From positions 4,306,228-4,370,227 of the forward strand of contig NZ_CP076723.1 of assembly GCF_018986915.1 (NCBI RefSeq): 64,000 nt of DNA. The letters are read 5' to 3'. Both the position numbers and the translations under genes were made by a program. Within the stretch, counting starts at the first letter, position 1. Every line of letters starts with the position of its first letter. This document shows, piece by piece, positions 44,568-54,098 of the stretch. The DNA is from Geomonas oryzisoli. Lineage in GTDB: Bacteria > Desulfobacterota > Desulfuromonadia > Geobacterales > Geobacteraceae. The notes under the pieces were generated by a model, which made no database searches, was not told the origin of the DNA, and saw only the letters and a program-made list of their open reading frames with translations.

Positions 44568-46349
44568 TTACTCAATGGCCATGAAGCGGCAGGCGTCGTA
44601 GCAGGACTTGCACTTGGTGCAGTTTTCCTTGATCAGCTCGGCGACCTCGCCCTTCTCCCACTTGATCGCGTTGGACGGGCAGGCCCTCAGACACGCGCCG
44701 CACTTGACGCACTTCTCGGGGACCACCTGCCACAGGAGCAGCTCTTTGCAGGAGTTGGAGGGGCAGCGCTTGTCCTGGATGTGCGCCTCGTACTCGTGAC
44801 GGAAGTACTTCACGGTGGAGAGGATCGGGTTCGGGGCCGTCTGCCCCAGACCGCACAAGGATGCCTTCTTGATGGTGGCACCCATCTCCAGCAGGGTGTC
44901 GATGTCGGCCATCTCGCCGCGACCTTCGGTGATCCTCTCCAGGATGTCGAGCATCGCCTTCAGGCCGATACGGCAGGGAACGCACTTGCCGCAGGACTCC
45001 ATCTTGGTGAAGGTCAGGAAGAAGCGGGCCACGTCGACCATGCAGGTGGTCTCGTCCATGACGACCAGACCGCCGGAACCCATCATGGCGCCCGCCTTGA
45101 TCAGCGAGTCGTAGTCGACCGGGGTGTCGAGCACCTCGGCCGGGATGCAGCCGCCGGAGGGGCCGCCGGCCTGAACGGCCTTGAATTTGCGGTTGTTGGC
45201 GATGCCGCCGCAGACCGAGTAGATAACGTCGCGTACGGACATACCGGCCGGAACCTCGACCAGACCGGTGTGCTTCACCTTGCCGGTGACCGCGAAGATC
45301 TTGGTCCCCTTGGTGGTGTCGGTGCCCAAGGATGCGTACCAGTCGGCGCCCTTGTTGATGATGTGGCGCACGTTGGCGAAGGTTTCGACGTTGTTGATGT
45401 TGGTCGGGAAGCCCCAGAGGCCCTTGACCGCCGGGAACGGCGGACGGGGACGCGGCATGCCGCGCTCGCCTTCGATGGAGGCCATGAGGGCGGTTTCCTC
45501 GCCGCAGACGAACGCGCCGGCGCCCTTCTTGATCCTCATGTCGAAGTCGAAGCCCCAGCCCTGGATGTTCTTACCCAGGTACCCCTTCTCGTAGCAGGTG
45601 TCGAGCGCCTTCTGGAGACGGTCGATGGCCAGCGGGTACTCGGCGCGGACGTAGACGTAGCCGGCGTCGCAGCCGATGGCGTAGGCCGCGATCATCATGC
45701 CCTCGATGACGCAGTACGGGTCGCCTTCGAGGATGGAGCGGTCCATGAACGCGCCCGGGTCGCCCTCGTCGGCGTTGCAGATGAGGTACTTGTGGTTGCC
45801 CGGGGAAGCGGCGCAGAAGCTCCACTTCATGCCGGTCGGGAAGCCCCCGCCCCCACGGCCACGGAGCCCGGATTTCTTCACTTCGTCGATGACTTCCGAC
45901 GGCTTCATCTCTTTGACGCACTTCTCGATGGCCTTGAAGCCGTCCTCTTCGAGGAAGGCGTCGATGCGCTCGGGGTCGATCTGGCCGCAGCCGGTCATAA
46001 CCACACGCATCTGCTGATCGACGAAGGTGTTGTAGTAGGCTTTCGCCTTCTTCTTCTCGATGACTTCGTTGTTGACGATGTGCTGGTCGAGGATCGCCGC
46101 AACGTCCTCGGGTACCACGAAGTCGTAGGTGACCCTGCCCAATTCAGGGGTGATGACGTCAACGAGAACGTCGTTGGCGCACAGGCCGCGGCAGCCGGTC
46201 TTGACGACGTCGCAGCGCTTGCCGACCTGGGCCACGATCCCCTTCTCGGCTATCAGCCTGGTGAACTCGGCCTCGACCTGCTTGGCGCCGGCAGAGATGC
46301 CGCCGGTACCCTGACAGATAAGTATTTTGATTCCTGCGTTATCGCTCAT
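44568..46349 (-). CDS. nuoF: NADH-quinone oxidoreductase subunit F with ferredoxin tail
   Basis: 593 aa, longer than E. coli NuoF because of extra domains. Residues about 1-90 form a thioredoxin-like [2Fe-2S] domain (CRGLCANDV). The core binds FMN and NADH (GLRGRGGGGFPTGMKW, then CNADEGDPGAFMDR) and cluster N3 (ESCGKCVPCRIG). The last 60 residues hold two [4Fe-4S] motifs, CVKCGACLRACPS and CTKCKSCYDACRF, as in NADP- or ferredoxin-linked hydrogenase relatives. The added clusters may allow electron entry or exit other than NADH. Confidence 0.94.
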   Translation of the reverse strand: MSDNAGIKILICQGTGGISAGAKQVEAEFTRLIAEKGIVAQVGKRCDVVKTGCRGLCANDVLVDVITPELGRVTYDFVVPEDVAAILDQHIVNNEVIEKKKAKAYYNTFVDQQMRVVMTGCGQIDPERIDAFLEEDGFKAIEKCVKEMKPSEVIDEVKKSGLRGRGGGGFPTGMKWSFCAASPGNHKYLICNADEGDPGAFMDRSILEGDPYCVIEGMMIAAYAIGCDAGYVYVRAEYPLAIDRLQKALDTCYEKGYLGKNIQGWGFDFDMRIKKGAGAFVCGEETALMASIEGERGMPRPRPPFPAVKGLWGFPTNINNVETFANVRHIINKGADWYASLGTDTTKGTKIFAVTGKVKHTGLVEVPAGMSVRDVIYSVCGGIANNRKFKAVQAGGPSGGCIPAEVLDTPVDYDSLIKAGAMMGSGGLVVMDETTCMVDVARFFLTFTKMESCGKCVPCRIGLKAMLDILERITEGRGEMADIDTLLEMGATIKKASLCGLGQTAPNPILSTVKYFRHEYEAHIQDKRCPSNSCKELLLWQVVPEKCVKCGACLRACPSNAIKWEKGEVAELIKENCTKCKSCYDACRFMAIE

Positions 46350-46386
46350 GACAAAAGGTCCCCTGCAGAGAAATTGACGTTGCCGG

Positions 46387-46893
46387 CTACTTCATCGGCC
46401 GTGCGTTGTAGGTTTCAATGATCTCGTCCACCTTCTGGACCGTCATCTTGCCGAAGGTGTCGTCGTTCACCATGGCCAGCGGTGCCATACCGCAGGCGCC
46501 CAGGCAGGCCACTTTCTCGAAGGTGTAGCGCAGGTCGGGCGTGGTCTCCGCGTGCCCGATCCCGAGGCGCCCGAAGAAGGTCTCGGTGATGCGCTCCGCC
46601 CCCTGTACGTGGCAGGCGGTACCGACGCAGACCCTGATGATGAAACGGCCGCGCGGCTTCAGGTGGAACTGGGCGTAGAAGGTGAGGACGCCGTAGATCT
46701 GGCTCGGGTAGACGTTCAGCCTCTCGGCCACCAGATCGATGGTCGGTTTCGGGACGTACCCGTAGGCGTCCTGGATACCCTGCAGGACCGGCATAAGATT
46801 GCCCGGCAGTTTCAGGTACTTGTCGATGACTTCGTTGGCCTCGGTCAGATCGATTTCTTCGGCCGGAATTTCTTCGGCTGGAGCGTTAGACAT
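46387..46893 (-). CDS. nuoE: NADH-quinone oxidoreductase subunit E
   Basis: 168 aa. Thioredoxin-like [2Fe-2S] subunit with cluster N1a: cysteines in VCVGTACHVQGAERI and CLGACGMAPLAMVND. The middle (LMPVLQGIQDAYGYVPK, YPSQIYGVLTFYAQF) is typical. Functions with NuoF as the NADH-oxidising head. Starts about 30 nt behind nuoD. Confidence 0.96.
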   Translation of the reverse strand: MSNAPAEEIPAEEIDLTEANEVIDKYLKLPGNLMPVLQGIQDAYGYVPKPTIDLVAERLNVYPSQIYGVLTFYAQFHLKPRGRFIIRVCVGTACHVQGAERITETFFGRLGIGHAETTPDLRYTFEKVACLGACGMAPLAMVNDDTFGKMTVQKVDEIIETYNARPMK

Positions 46894-46924
46894 TTACCCC
46901 ATCTCCTTTACTTGTTGATTAAAA

Positions 46925-48094
46925 CTAACGGTCAATTTCGCCAAGTACGATGTCTAGCGTTCCGATGACTGCAACCAGGTCGGCCAGCATGGAGCCCTTG
47001 GCCATCTTCTCAATGGCGGAGAGGTTCACGAATGACGGCGGGCGGACCCTCATGCGGTACGGCATGTTGCCGCCGTCCGACACGATGTAGTAGCCGAGCT
47101 CCCCTTTCGGGTTCTCGACTGCCATGTATACCTCGCCCTCGGGGACCGGGAAGCCCTCGGAAGCGATCTTGAAGTGGTGGATGAGCCCCTCGATGGAGTT
47201 GTACACGCTCTCCTTCGGGGGGTAGCAGACCTGCGGCGCGTCGGCCAGGATCGGTCCGGGCTTCAGCTTCTTCAGGGCCTGGTCGATGATCTTGACGGAT
47301 TCGCGCATCTCGACCAGACGGACCTTGTAGCGGTCGAAGGTGTCGCAGTTCTCGCCGACCGGCACCTTGAACTCGAAGTCCTCGTAGCCGGAGTAGGGGA
47401 GGTCGCGCCTGAGGTCGAAGTCGACGCCGGAGCCCCTGAGGGCCGGGCCGGAGATGCCGAAGTCGATGGCGTCTTCCGCGGAGATGACACCGTTGCCGAT
47501 GGTCCTCTGCAGCCAGATGGTGTTCTTGGTGAGCAGCCCCTCGTAGGTGTCGAAGTGACCCGGGAAGGTGTCGACGATCTCCTGGACCTTCTGCTCGAAG
47601 CCGGCCGGGAGGTCGCGGGACAGGCCGCCCACGCGGAAGTAGTTGGAGGTCATCCTGGCGCCGGAGACCATCTCGTAGAGGTCCATCACCAGCTCGCGCT
47701 CACGGAAGGCGTAGAGGAACACGGTCATGGCGCCGATGTCGAGGGCGTGGCAGGCGATCCAGACCAGGTGGCTCTTAAGACGGGTGAGCTCGGCCATGAT
47801 CACGCGCACGAGTTTCGCGCGCTCGGGGACGTCGAGGCCCAAAAGCTTCTCAACGGCCAGCACGTAGCCCAGGTTGTTGTGCATCGGGGCCAGGTAGTCC
47901 ATGCGGTCCGTGAGGGGCAGGGTCTGGTGATAGGTACGGTGCTCGGAGAGCTTCTCGATGCCCCGGTGCAGGTAACCGATGTGAGGGGTGATCTTCTGAA
48001 TCACCTCGCCGTCCAGCTCTACTACGAGCCTGAGAACGCCGTGGGTACTGGGGTGCTGGGGCCCCATGTTCAAAGTCATTATTTCGCTAGCCAT
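46925..48094 (-). CDS. nuoD: NADH-quinone oxidoreductase subunit D
   Basis: 389 aa, separate from nuoC (not the fused NuoCD of enterics). GPQHPSTHGVLRLVVELDGE, then HIGYLHRGIEKLSE, carries the quinone-binding histidine; RRDLPYSGYEDFEFKVP and MRVRPPSFVNLSA are further landmarks. Related to the large subunit of NiFe hydrogenases but without its metal cysteines. Standard length. Confidence 0.97.
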   Translation of the reverse strand: MASEIMTLNMGPQHPSTHGVLRLVVELDGEVIQKITPHIGYLHRGIEKLSEHRTYHQTLPLTDRMDYLAPMHNNLGYVLAVEKLLGLDVPERAKLVRVIMAELTRLKSHLVWIACHALDIGAMTVFLYAFRERELVMDLYEMVSGARMTSNYFRVGGLSRDLPAGFEQKVQEIVDTFPGHFDTYEGLLTKNTIWLQRTIGNGVISAEDAIDFGISGPALRGSGVDFDLRRDLPYSGYEDFEFKVPVGENCDTFDRYKVRLVEMRESVKIIDQALKKLKPGPILADAPQVCYPPKESVYNSIEGLIHHFKIASEGFPVPEGEVYMAVENPKGELGYYIVSDGGNMPYRMRVRPPSFVNLSAIEKMAKGSMLADLVAVIGTLDIVLGEIDR

Positions 48095-48151
48095 TGATCG
48101 CCTCTATTTTTTGGAAATGGAAATCGTCCCTGGTTTCGAACTGGATCCGTC

Positions 48152-48637
48152 TTACGACAGACGCCCTTTGTACGGCTCGCGGTCGGGTCCCTGGAGCGGG
48201 TAGTCCTTCCGGAGCGGGTGCCCGACCCAGTCGTCGGTCATCAAGATGCGCACCAGGTTCGGGTGGTTCTTGAAGTTGATGCCGAACAGGTCGTACGCCT
48301 CGCGCTCCAGCCAGTTGGCGGAGTTCCACAGGGCGGTGGCGGAATCGATGGAGCAGTCCGCCTCGGTCACCGGCGCCTTGACCCTGACGCGGTCCTTGTT
48401 GGGGATGGAGAGGAGGTGGTAGACCACCATGAAACGCGGCTCCTGACCCAGATAGTCGACGGCGGTAACGTCGGACAAGAAGTTGTAGCGCAGGTCGTCC
48501 CTAAGGCACTTCAGTACCTCGAGGATGCTCTCCTTCTTCACGGTCACCGTCACCTCGCCGCGATGCTCCTTGTATTCGAGCAGGGCATCCGCGAAACGCT
48601 CCTTCAGCTTCACTACAGCGCGATTATTTTCTGCCAT
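48152..48637 (-). CDS. nuoC: NADH-quinone oxidoreductase subunit C
   Basis: 161 aa. YNFLSDVTAVDYLGQEPRFM then LLSIPNKDRVRVKAPV and NWLEREAYDLFGINFKNHPNL, followed by LMTDDWVGHPLRKDYPL, are the standard NuoC blocks (30-kDa subunit). Peripheral arm, binds NuoD. Starts 33 nt behind nuoB. Confidence 0.97.
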   Translation of the reverse strand: MAENNRAVVKLKERFADALLEYKEHRGEVTVTVKKESILEVLKCLRDDLRYNFLSDVTAVDYLGQEPRFMVVYHLLSIPNKDRVRVKAPVTEADCSIDSATALWNSANWLEREAYDLFGINFKNHPNLVRILMTDDWVGHPLRKDYPLQGPDREPYKGRLS

Positions 48638-48670
48638 GTCAGCCTTACCTTTCCCTTTGGTCGTTGTAGA

Positions 48671-49183
48671 TTAAGCGGCGGGTTCGAGTCTTTCGCCCAA
48701 GCCAATGGAGGAACCGAAGGAGTTCTTCTCGTTGGCGATCTTGTCCTGGAGCTTCATGAGGCCGTAGAGAAGCGCCTCAGGCCGCGGCGGGCAGCCCGGG
48801 ATGTAGACGTCGACCGGGAGAGCCTCGTCGATGCCCTGCACGACGGAGTAGGTGTCGAAGATGCCGCCCGAGCAGGCGCAGGCGCCCATGGCGACGACCC
48901 ACTTCGGTTCCGGCATCTGCTCGTACACGGTCTTGATGACCGGGAGCATCTTCTTGGTCACGGTGCCGGCGATGATGATGCAGTCCGCCTGGCGCGGGGA
49001 GGCGCGGAAGATGATACCGAAACGGTCCAGGTCGTGCTTGGCCGCACCGGTCGCCATCATCTCGATCGCGCAGCAGGCAAGACCAAAGGTCATCGGCCAG
49101 ATGGAGGACTTCCGGGCCCAGTTAACCAGGCTGTCCAGGGAAGTCGTGATGATGTTGTCGCCCAGCGGCTGATTTACTCCCAT
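48671..49183 (-). CDS. nuoB: NADH-quinone oxidoreductase subunit B
   Basis: 170 aa from ATG at 49183 (GGAG upstream), overlapping nuoA by 10 nt; longer frames upstream are nuoA in another frame. Carries cluster N2, the last cluster before quinone, with tandem cysteines in [10 protein letters not shown] and further ones in [10 protein letters not shown] and [10 protein letters not shown]. Standard length. Confidence 0.97.
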   Translation of the reverse strand: MGVNQPLGDNIITTSLDSLVNWARKSSIWPMTFGLACCAIEMMATGAAKHDLDRFGIIFRASPRQADCIIIAGTVTKKMLPVIKTVYEQMPEPKWVVAMGACACSGGIFDTYSVVQGIDEALPVDVYIPGCPPRPEALLYGLMKLQDKIANEKNSFGSSIGLGERLEPAA

Positions 49184-49530
49184 TCCAGTGCTCCTTTTTT
49201 CCAAACGTAGATGTAGCCTACGAAGAGTATGACGATGAAGAGACCCATCTCGACCAGGCCGAACATGCCCAGGCGCTTGAAGAGGACGGCCCAGGGGTAC
49301 ATGAAGACGGCCTCGATATCGAACAGGATGAAGAGCATCGCGATCAGGTAGAACTTGATCGAGAAGCGCTCGCGTGCGCTGCCCACCGGCTCGCAACCGC
49401 ACTCGTAAGGTGCAAGCTTTACCTGAGACGGCTTCTTCTGACCGATGAGCGATGAAAAGATCACCGACCCCAGACCGAACAAGCACGCTATGACGACCAG
49501 CACCAAGATTGGCAGATATGCACCAAGCAT
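49174..49530 (-). CDS. nuoA: NADH-quinone oxidoreductase subunit A
   Basis: 118 aa, three transmembrane helices. [20 protein letters not shown] is the conserved loop with the cysteine that reports the active/deactive state, and [16 protein letters not shown] holds the conserved acidic residues. First gene of the 14-gene operon; promoter must lie in 49531-49934. Confidence 0.97.
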   Translation of the reverse strand: MLGAYLPILVLVVIACLFGLGSVIFSSLIGQKKPSQVKLAPYECGCEPVGSARERFSIKFYLIAMLFILFDIEAVFMYPWAVLFKRLGMFGLVEMGLFIVILFVGYIYVWKKGALEWE

Positions 49531-49591
49531 CCCTTATCCTCCCGTACCACCAGGTTTGTTGTTAATTTCTTTCAAAACGCGCGCAAATGCC

Positions 49592-49840
49592 GTATACTGC
49601 ACGCTTCTCGACCAACAAGCCCCGCTGCTTCCGATACTTAGCAAGCGCTGCGCCTTCGAAAAAGTATACTGTATACAACATTGCGACCGAAAATTATTTC
49701 ATTTCACCATCTTTGTCAAGCAGAAATTATCCAGTTACACCCTAATCGTTTACAGAACCACGTATACTTTTTCTCAAATTGTATTACACCCTTAGGCCTT
49801 CCCCCCGCTTCCGCCTCATCCACCCCCTCCGGCCGTATAC
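49592..49840. promoter_or_regulatory. nuoA-hemL divergent region with five GTATAC boxes
   Basis: GTATAC begins at 49592, 49664, 49671, 49762 and 49835; the middle two form GTATACTGTATAC. The whole gap 49531-49934 has no gene. Regularly spaced copies of one hexamer suggest an operator set for nuo, hemL or both. The cognate regulator is not known from sequence. Confidence 0.6.
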
Positions 49841-49934
49841 GAGAAAATCTTTTAATCCTTGACAGATTATCCGCGGCTATGCTACCAGAGAGCCCGATAG
49901 TTAATAATTTCCAGCCAGTTAGGAGAACCCAGTC

Positions 49935-51218
49935 ATGCAAAACAGCCGTTCGTCGCAACTCTTTCAGCAGGCGCTCAAATCCATCCCCGGCGGGGTGAAC
50001 TCCCCCGTGCGTGCCTTCCGCTCGGTAGGCTCCGATCCGCTGTTCATAAAGAGCGCTGCCGGCCCCATGATTTTCGACGAGGACGGCAACGGTTACATCG
50101 ACTACGTGGGTTCCTGGGGCCCGATGATCGTGGGCCACTGCCATCCGAAGGTGGTCGAGGCGATCAAGAAGGCCGCCGAGAGCGGCGCCTCCTTCGGCGC
50201 GCCGACCGAACTGGAAATCACCCTGGCCGAGATGGTGATCAAGGCGGTCCCCTCCATCGAAATGGTGCGCATGGTGAGCTCCGGGACCGAGGCGACCATG
50301 AGCGCGATCCGCCTTTCCCGCGGCTACACCGGGCGTGACAACATCCTCAAGTTCTCCGGCTGCTACCACGGCCACTCCGACTCCCTGCTGGTCAAGGCCG
50401 GCTCCGGTCTGGCCACCTTCGGCGTGCCCGACTCCCCTGGTGTCCCGGCCGATCTCGCCAAGCACACCCTGACCGCGACCTACAACGACCTCGACTCGGT
50501 GCGCGCGCTGGTGGCCGCCAACAAGGGGACCATCGCCTGCGTCATCGTCGAGCCGGTGGCGGGCAACATGGGTACCGTGCCCCCGCAGGAAGGGTTCCTG
50601 GAAGGACTGAGGGAAATCTGCACCGAGGAAGGGATCGTACTGATCTTCGACGAGGTCATGTCCGGCTTCAGGGTCGCCTACGGCGGGGCGCAGGAGCGCT
50701 TCGGCATCACCCCGGACCTCACCACGCTGGGCAAGATCATCGGCGGCGGCCTGCCGGTGGGCGCCTTCGGCGGCAAGAAGGAAATCATGTCGCAGCTCTC
50801 TCCGGCGGGCGGCGTGTACCAGGCGGGCACCCTCTCCGGCAACCCGCTGGCGATGACCGCCGGCATCGAGACCCTGAAACTGCTCCAGGAGCCGGGTTTC
50901 TACGAGAAGCTGGAAGAGAAGAGCAAGTTCGTGGCGGAGGGGATCGCCAAGGCGGCGAAGGATGCCGGCTTCCCGCTCTACTCCACCCGCGTCGGCTCCA
51001 TGTTCTGCGGCTTCTTCTCCAAGGAGCCGGTGTACAACTGGGACAGCGCCGCCAAGTGCGACACCAAAGCGTTCGCCACCTACTTCCGCGGCATGCTCGA
51101 GGAGGGGGTCTACCTCGCCTGCTCGCAGTTCGAGACCGCCTTCGTGGGCGCGTCCCACACCGAGAAGGACCTTGAGAAGACCATCGCCGCCGCGGCCAAG
51201 TGCTTCAAGGCCCTCTAG
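49935..51218 (+). CDS. hemL: glutamate-1-semialdehyde 2,1-aminomutase
   Basis: 427 aa, full length. Converts glutamate-1-semialdehyde to 5-aminolevulinate, the C5 route to tetrapyrroles; a multihaem-cytochrome organism needs a high flux here. PLP lysine is Lys267 in [17 protein letters not shown]. Other marks: [17 protein letters not shown] at the start and [31 protein letters not shown]. Divergent from nuoA. Confidence 0.97.
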   Translation: MQNSRSSQLFQQALKSIPGGVNSPVRAFRSVGSDPLFIKSAAGPMIFDEDGNGYIDYVGSWGPMIVGHCHPKVVEAIKKAAESGASFGAPTELEITLAEMVIKAVPSIEMVRMVSSGTEATMSAIRLSRGYTGRDNILKFSGCYHGHSDSLLVKAGSGLATFGVPDSPGVPADLAKHTLTATYNDLDSVRALVAANKGTIACVIVEPVAGNMGTVPPQEGFLEGLREICTEEGIVLIFDEVMSGFRVAYGGAQERFGITPDLTTLGKIIGGGLPVGAFGGKKEIMSQLSPAGGVYQAGTLSGNPLAMTAGIETLKLLQEPGFYEKLEEKSKFVAEGIAKAAKDAGFPLYSTRVGSMFCGFFSKEPVYNWDSAAKCDTKAFATYFRGMLEEGVYLACSQFETAFVGASHTEKDLEKTIAAAAKCFKAL

Positions 51219-51242
51219 GGCGAACTTCCCGCTTTCACAAAC

Positions 51243-51277
51243 AAAAAGGCGCCCGCGTTTATCGCGGGCGCCTTTTT
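51243..51277 (+). terminator. hemL terminator
   Basis: AAAAAGGCGCCCGCG pairs with CGCGGGCGCCTTTTT over a 5-nt loop, followed by further T. Confidence 0.92.
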
Positions 51278-51304
51278 TCGTTATTGATCGTTGAGTCACA
51301 CAAG

Positions 51305-51414
51305 TCCCCCCTCCCCTTGCGGGAGGGGGTTAGGGGGTGGGGGTAGCTGCGGACATTGGTGCTAATGGCAGGTTCACCCACCCCCCTGCCCCCTCCCGTC
51401 AAGGGAGGGGGAGA
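51305..51414. repeat. C/G-run repeats, copy 4 (two inverted halves)
   Basis: CCCCCTCCCCTTGCGGGAGG at the left and CCCCCTCCCGTCAAGGGAGG at the right, each a hairpin, with GGGGGTGGG between and an inverted partner. Related to the CCCCCTTTG family. Confidence 0.65.
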
Positions 51415-51430
51415 GCAGGAAAGTCGGAGC

Positions 51431-52468
51431 CTAGACGGAGACTAGCCTCCTGCGCAGCGCGATCATCTCCAGGCTCAGCTCGGCCATCACGGCGACGCGC
51501 TGCAGCTCGAAGGCCCCACCCCCGAGCCGCCCGTGGCTGTCGTGAGCGCAGATCACCGCCGCGACCTGCCCGCCGAGCTTCAACGGGACCATGAGCGCCG
51601 GGGCCGGCAGTTCGCCCCCCATCGCCTGCAATAGCTCCCCTTCCGCTCCGGCGCTGACTTCGCCGAGGAACATATCGCGCTCCTGCACCACGCGCAGCAA
51701 TTGGGGCGCCTCTTCCAGGGAGAGGGCGCAGCCGCTGAATCCCGGCACCTGTTCGCCCGCCGCTACCGCCTGGACGCCGACCATTTGGCCGTTCTTCAAC
51801 CGGACCAGGGCGCCGCGGTCAAATTCACCGGCCACGTAGGCAAGCAGCGCCTGGACCGCTTCCGGCTCGGAGGGGGCCGCCGCCAGCCGCTCGGCCAACT
51901 CGGGTAAGGAGATCCGCTCCGGCGTGCAGGAATCGTCCCCGCCGCCTCCCCACGGCGCTTCCAGCACCGCCGGCTGCTGGTCCGGGGGGGCGAACCTGGA
52001 GCGGATGCCGCCCTGCACCGGGATGTAGCGCATCGGGCGCTTGATGCCGTAGCTGCACTCCAAGGCGATGTTCAAGCGCAACTCGGAGCAGACGCGCGGG
52101 ATGATCACCAGCCCCGTGATGAACCCGATCTCGTCGATCGCCTTGAAATCGGAGGGGTCGGCCATAGCTATCACCAGGCGTTTGCCGTCCAGGGAAACCG
52201 GCAGCACCCGGAAGCGCTCCACCAGCTCCAGCGGCAGCAACCCCAGCAGGCTTTGGGGGATCTCGGCGAGCAGGTCGTGATCCACGCAGGGGACGCCGAG
52301 CTGCTCGCTCAGAACCCGAGCCAGCTGGTCCTCTTCCACCAGCCCCATCTCGACCAGGTTGGTCCCGAGCCTGCCGCCGTAGATGGCCTGGGCGTTCAGC
52401 ACCTGTTCCAGTTGGGCTGCGTTCAACGCTCCTACCTTCAACAACATCTCGCCGAGTCGTGCCGCCAT
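51431..52468 (-). CDS. MshEN-domain protein, probable c-di-GMP receptor (paralogue 1)
   Basis: 345 aa, GAGGAGGT upstream. The N-terminus has two tandem MshEN modules: GRLGTNLVEMGLVEEDQL followed by ARVLSEQLGVP (about 32-60) matches the RLGxxL...L..Q c-di-GMP-binding motif known from MshE and GspE N-termini, and the second module spans about 60-150. No ATPase domain follows; instead residues about 190-345 form a GAF-like or unknown sensor domain (LMVPLKLGGQVAAVICAHDS, GRLGGGAFELQRVAVMAEL). Likely a cytoplasmic c-di-GMP effector that acts on partner proteins. Tandem with the gene at 52799. Confidence 0.78.
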   Translation of the reverse strand: MAARLGEMLLKVGALNAAQLEQVLNAQAIYGGRLGTNLVEMGLVEEDQLARVLSEQLGVPCVDHDLLAEIPQSLLGLLPLELVERFRVLPVSLDGKRLVIAMADPSDFKAIDEIGFITGLVIIPRVCSELRLNIALECSYGIKRPMRYIPVQGGIRSRFAPPDQQPAVLEAPWGGGGDDSCTPERISLPELAERLAAAPSEPEAVQALLAYVAGEFDRGALVRLKNGQMVGVQAVAAGEQVPGFSGCALSLEEAPQLLRVVQERDMFLGEVSAGAEGELLQAMGGELPAPALMVPLKLGGQVAAVICAHDSHGRLGGGAFELQRVAVMAELSLEMIALRRRLVSV

Positions 52469-52610
52469 GTGACACCTCCTCGCTGCGCCGCTATTACCGC
52501 GTGCGACCCAGGGGACAGCTGGATGAGATCCGGAGTTAAAGATTAAACAACGCCAATTATTCTACCGGGTCGGACTCTGGGCGCAATGGTTGGGGGGTGG
52601 GAGCAAGGCA

Positions 52611-52645
52611 AAATCCCCCCTGCTCCCCCTTTGACAAGGGGGGAA
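52611..52645. repeat. CCCCCTTTG-family repeat, copy 5
   Basis: AAATCCCCCCTGCTCCCCCT then TTGACAAGGGGGG. Lies in the 330-bp gap between the two MshEN genes and closely matches 61171-61207. Confidence 0.75.
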
Positions 52646-52718
52646 CGTGGGACACCTGCAGCGCGAAGTGACAGCATGCTCTTCGTTTCTTGGAACTATC
52701 GAATGAAATAAAAACAAA

Positions 52719-52746
52719 GGGGCGGCACCGGTTTCGGTGACGCCCC
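52719..52746 (-). terminator. terminator of the second MshEN gene
   Basis: GGGGCG/CGCCCC outer stem and CACCG/CGGTG inner stem with loop GTTT; on the minus strand a T-rich run follows. 53 nt after the stop. Confidence 0.75.
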
Positions 52747-52798
52747 ACTCATACAACCATCTTCTCTGTATCCGCGCCCCGCCGGACGCGGACACGTC

Positions 52799-53851
52799 TC
52801 ACGCGCTCTGTATCTTCCTGCGCAGGGAGAGCATTTCCAGGCTCAACTCGGCCATGACGCCCACCCGCTGCAGCTCGAAGGCGCCACCGCCAAGCCGGCC
52901 TTTGCTGTCGCTGGCGCAGATCAGGCCGACGACGTGACCGCCCAGCGACACGGGGAGGAGCAACGCGGAAGCCGGGAGCTTACCCCCCATGGCACGCACC
53001 AGGGTCCCCTCCGGGTCGCCCACGGCGAACTCGCACAACACCAGCCCTTTTTCTTCGGCCATGCGCTGTAGGTGCGCCATATTGCCGATCTCCGCCTCGA
53101 AACCCACGAAGCTCTCCACCGGGAGACCGTCGGCTACCGCCTGGACGCCGACCGCCTTTCCCGATTTCAGGCGCAGGAACCCGCCCCGGTCGAACTCGCC
53201 GGAGATGTAGGTGATCACGGCCTGGACCACCTCTTTCTCGTTGGCGGCGCCGGCCATCTGATCCGCCAGGTCCTTGATGGTCACATGTTCGGAGAACACG
53301 GGTTCGCCGACCGGCCCGAGCTGACGGTTGTCCACCGGCTGCACCGATGCGGCCTCCCCCCTGTTACCGGTTTCGAAACGGGTCCGCATCCCCCCTTCAA
53401 CCCCGATGTAGCGGGTGGGCCTGGTGATACGGTAAAACCTCTCGAGGGCCACGTTCAGCCTGAGCTCGGGGCAGATCCTGGGCTTGATCACCATTCCGGT
53501 CACGAAGCCGATCTCCTCCAGCGCCTGGAAGTCGTGGGGGTTCGCCATGGCGAGGGAGAGCCGCTTGCCCTCCAAGGCAAGGGGGACCACCCGATAGCGC
53601 TTTATCAGTTCAAGCGGGACGAGACGCAGCACCTGGTCGGGAACCGTGCTCAGTTCGGCCGGCTCCACGCAGGGTGCACCCATCTGCTCACTCAGAACGT
53701 GGGCCAGCTCCTCTTCCGAGACAAGCCCCATCTCCACCAGGTTGGTGCCGAGCCTTCCACCGTAGATCACCTGGGCCTGCAGCACCTGGTCCAGTTGACC
53801 CTTGGAAAGCGCCCCCACCTTGAGCAACATCTCGCCAAGCTTTGCCGACAT
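52799..53851 (-). CDS. MshEN-domain protein, probable c-di-GMP receptor (paralogue 2)
   Basis: 350 aa, GAGGAGGT upstream. Same architecture as the gene at 51431: GRLGTNLVEMGLVSEEEL then AHVLSEQMGAP is the c-di-GMP motif, and the C-terminal half ends SKGRLGGGAFELQRVGVMAE. By eye more than half of the residues are identical, so these are tandem duplicates with their own terminators and RBSs. The strongest divergence is in the linker (about 150-190), which may set partner choice. Confidence 0.78.
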   Translation of the reverse strand: MSAKLGEMLLKVGALSKGQLDQVLQAQVIYGGRLGTNLVEMGLVSEEELAHVLSEQMGAPCVEPAELSTVPDQVLRLVPLELIKRYRVVPLALEGKRLSLAMANPHDFQALEEIGFVTGMVIKPRICPELRLNVALERFYRITRPTRYIGVEGGMRTRFETGNRGEAASVQPVDNRQLGPVGEPVFSEHVTIKDLADQMAGAANEKEVVQAVITYISGEFDRGGFLRLKSGKAVGVQAVADGLPVESFVGFEAEIGNMAHLQRMAEEKGLVLCEFAVGDPEGTLVRAMGGKLPASALLLPVSLGGHVVGLICASDSKGRLGGGAFELQRVGVMAELSLEMLSLRRKIQSA

Positions 53852-54098
53852 CGGTTACCTCCTCGGTCAGTTGCAGTTGAGCATTCAAAATTACCACATT
53901 CTACTTAATACCGACTTATGATGCAATCAACTTTCGCAACATCCCCCCAGTTACTGTTTCACGAACACTCCCGAGGGCCTTTAACGACCTTTATCCCAGT
54001 CTTTTTTGAGGCGGCACATGCAACTTTCATCGAGCATGGTAGTATTTCCTGGTTTTGCAAATTTGTTATGTCAGTGATGGACTTTTGCCGGAGGATTT

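Noticed and set aside
49716..51299. 527-aa open frame antisense to hemL
   Set aside because: Low-complexity shadow; would overlap the whole hemL gene and its terminator.
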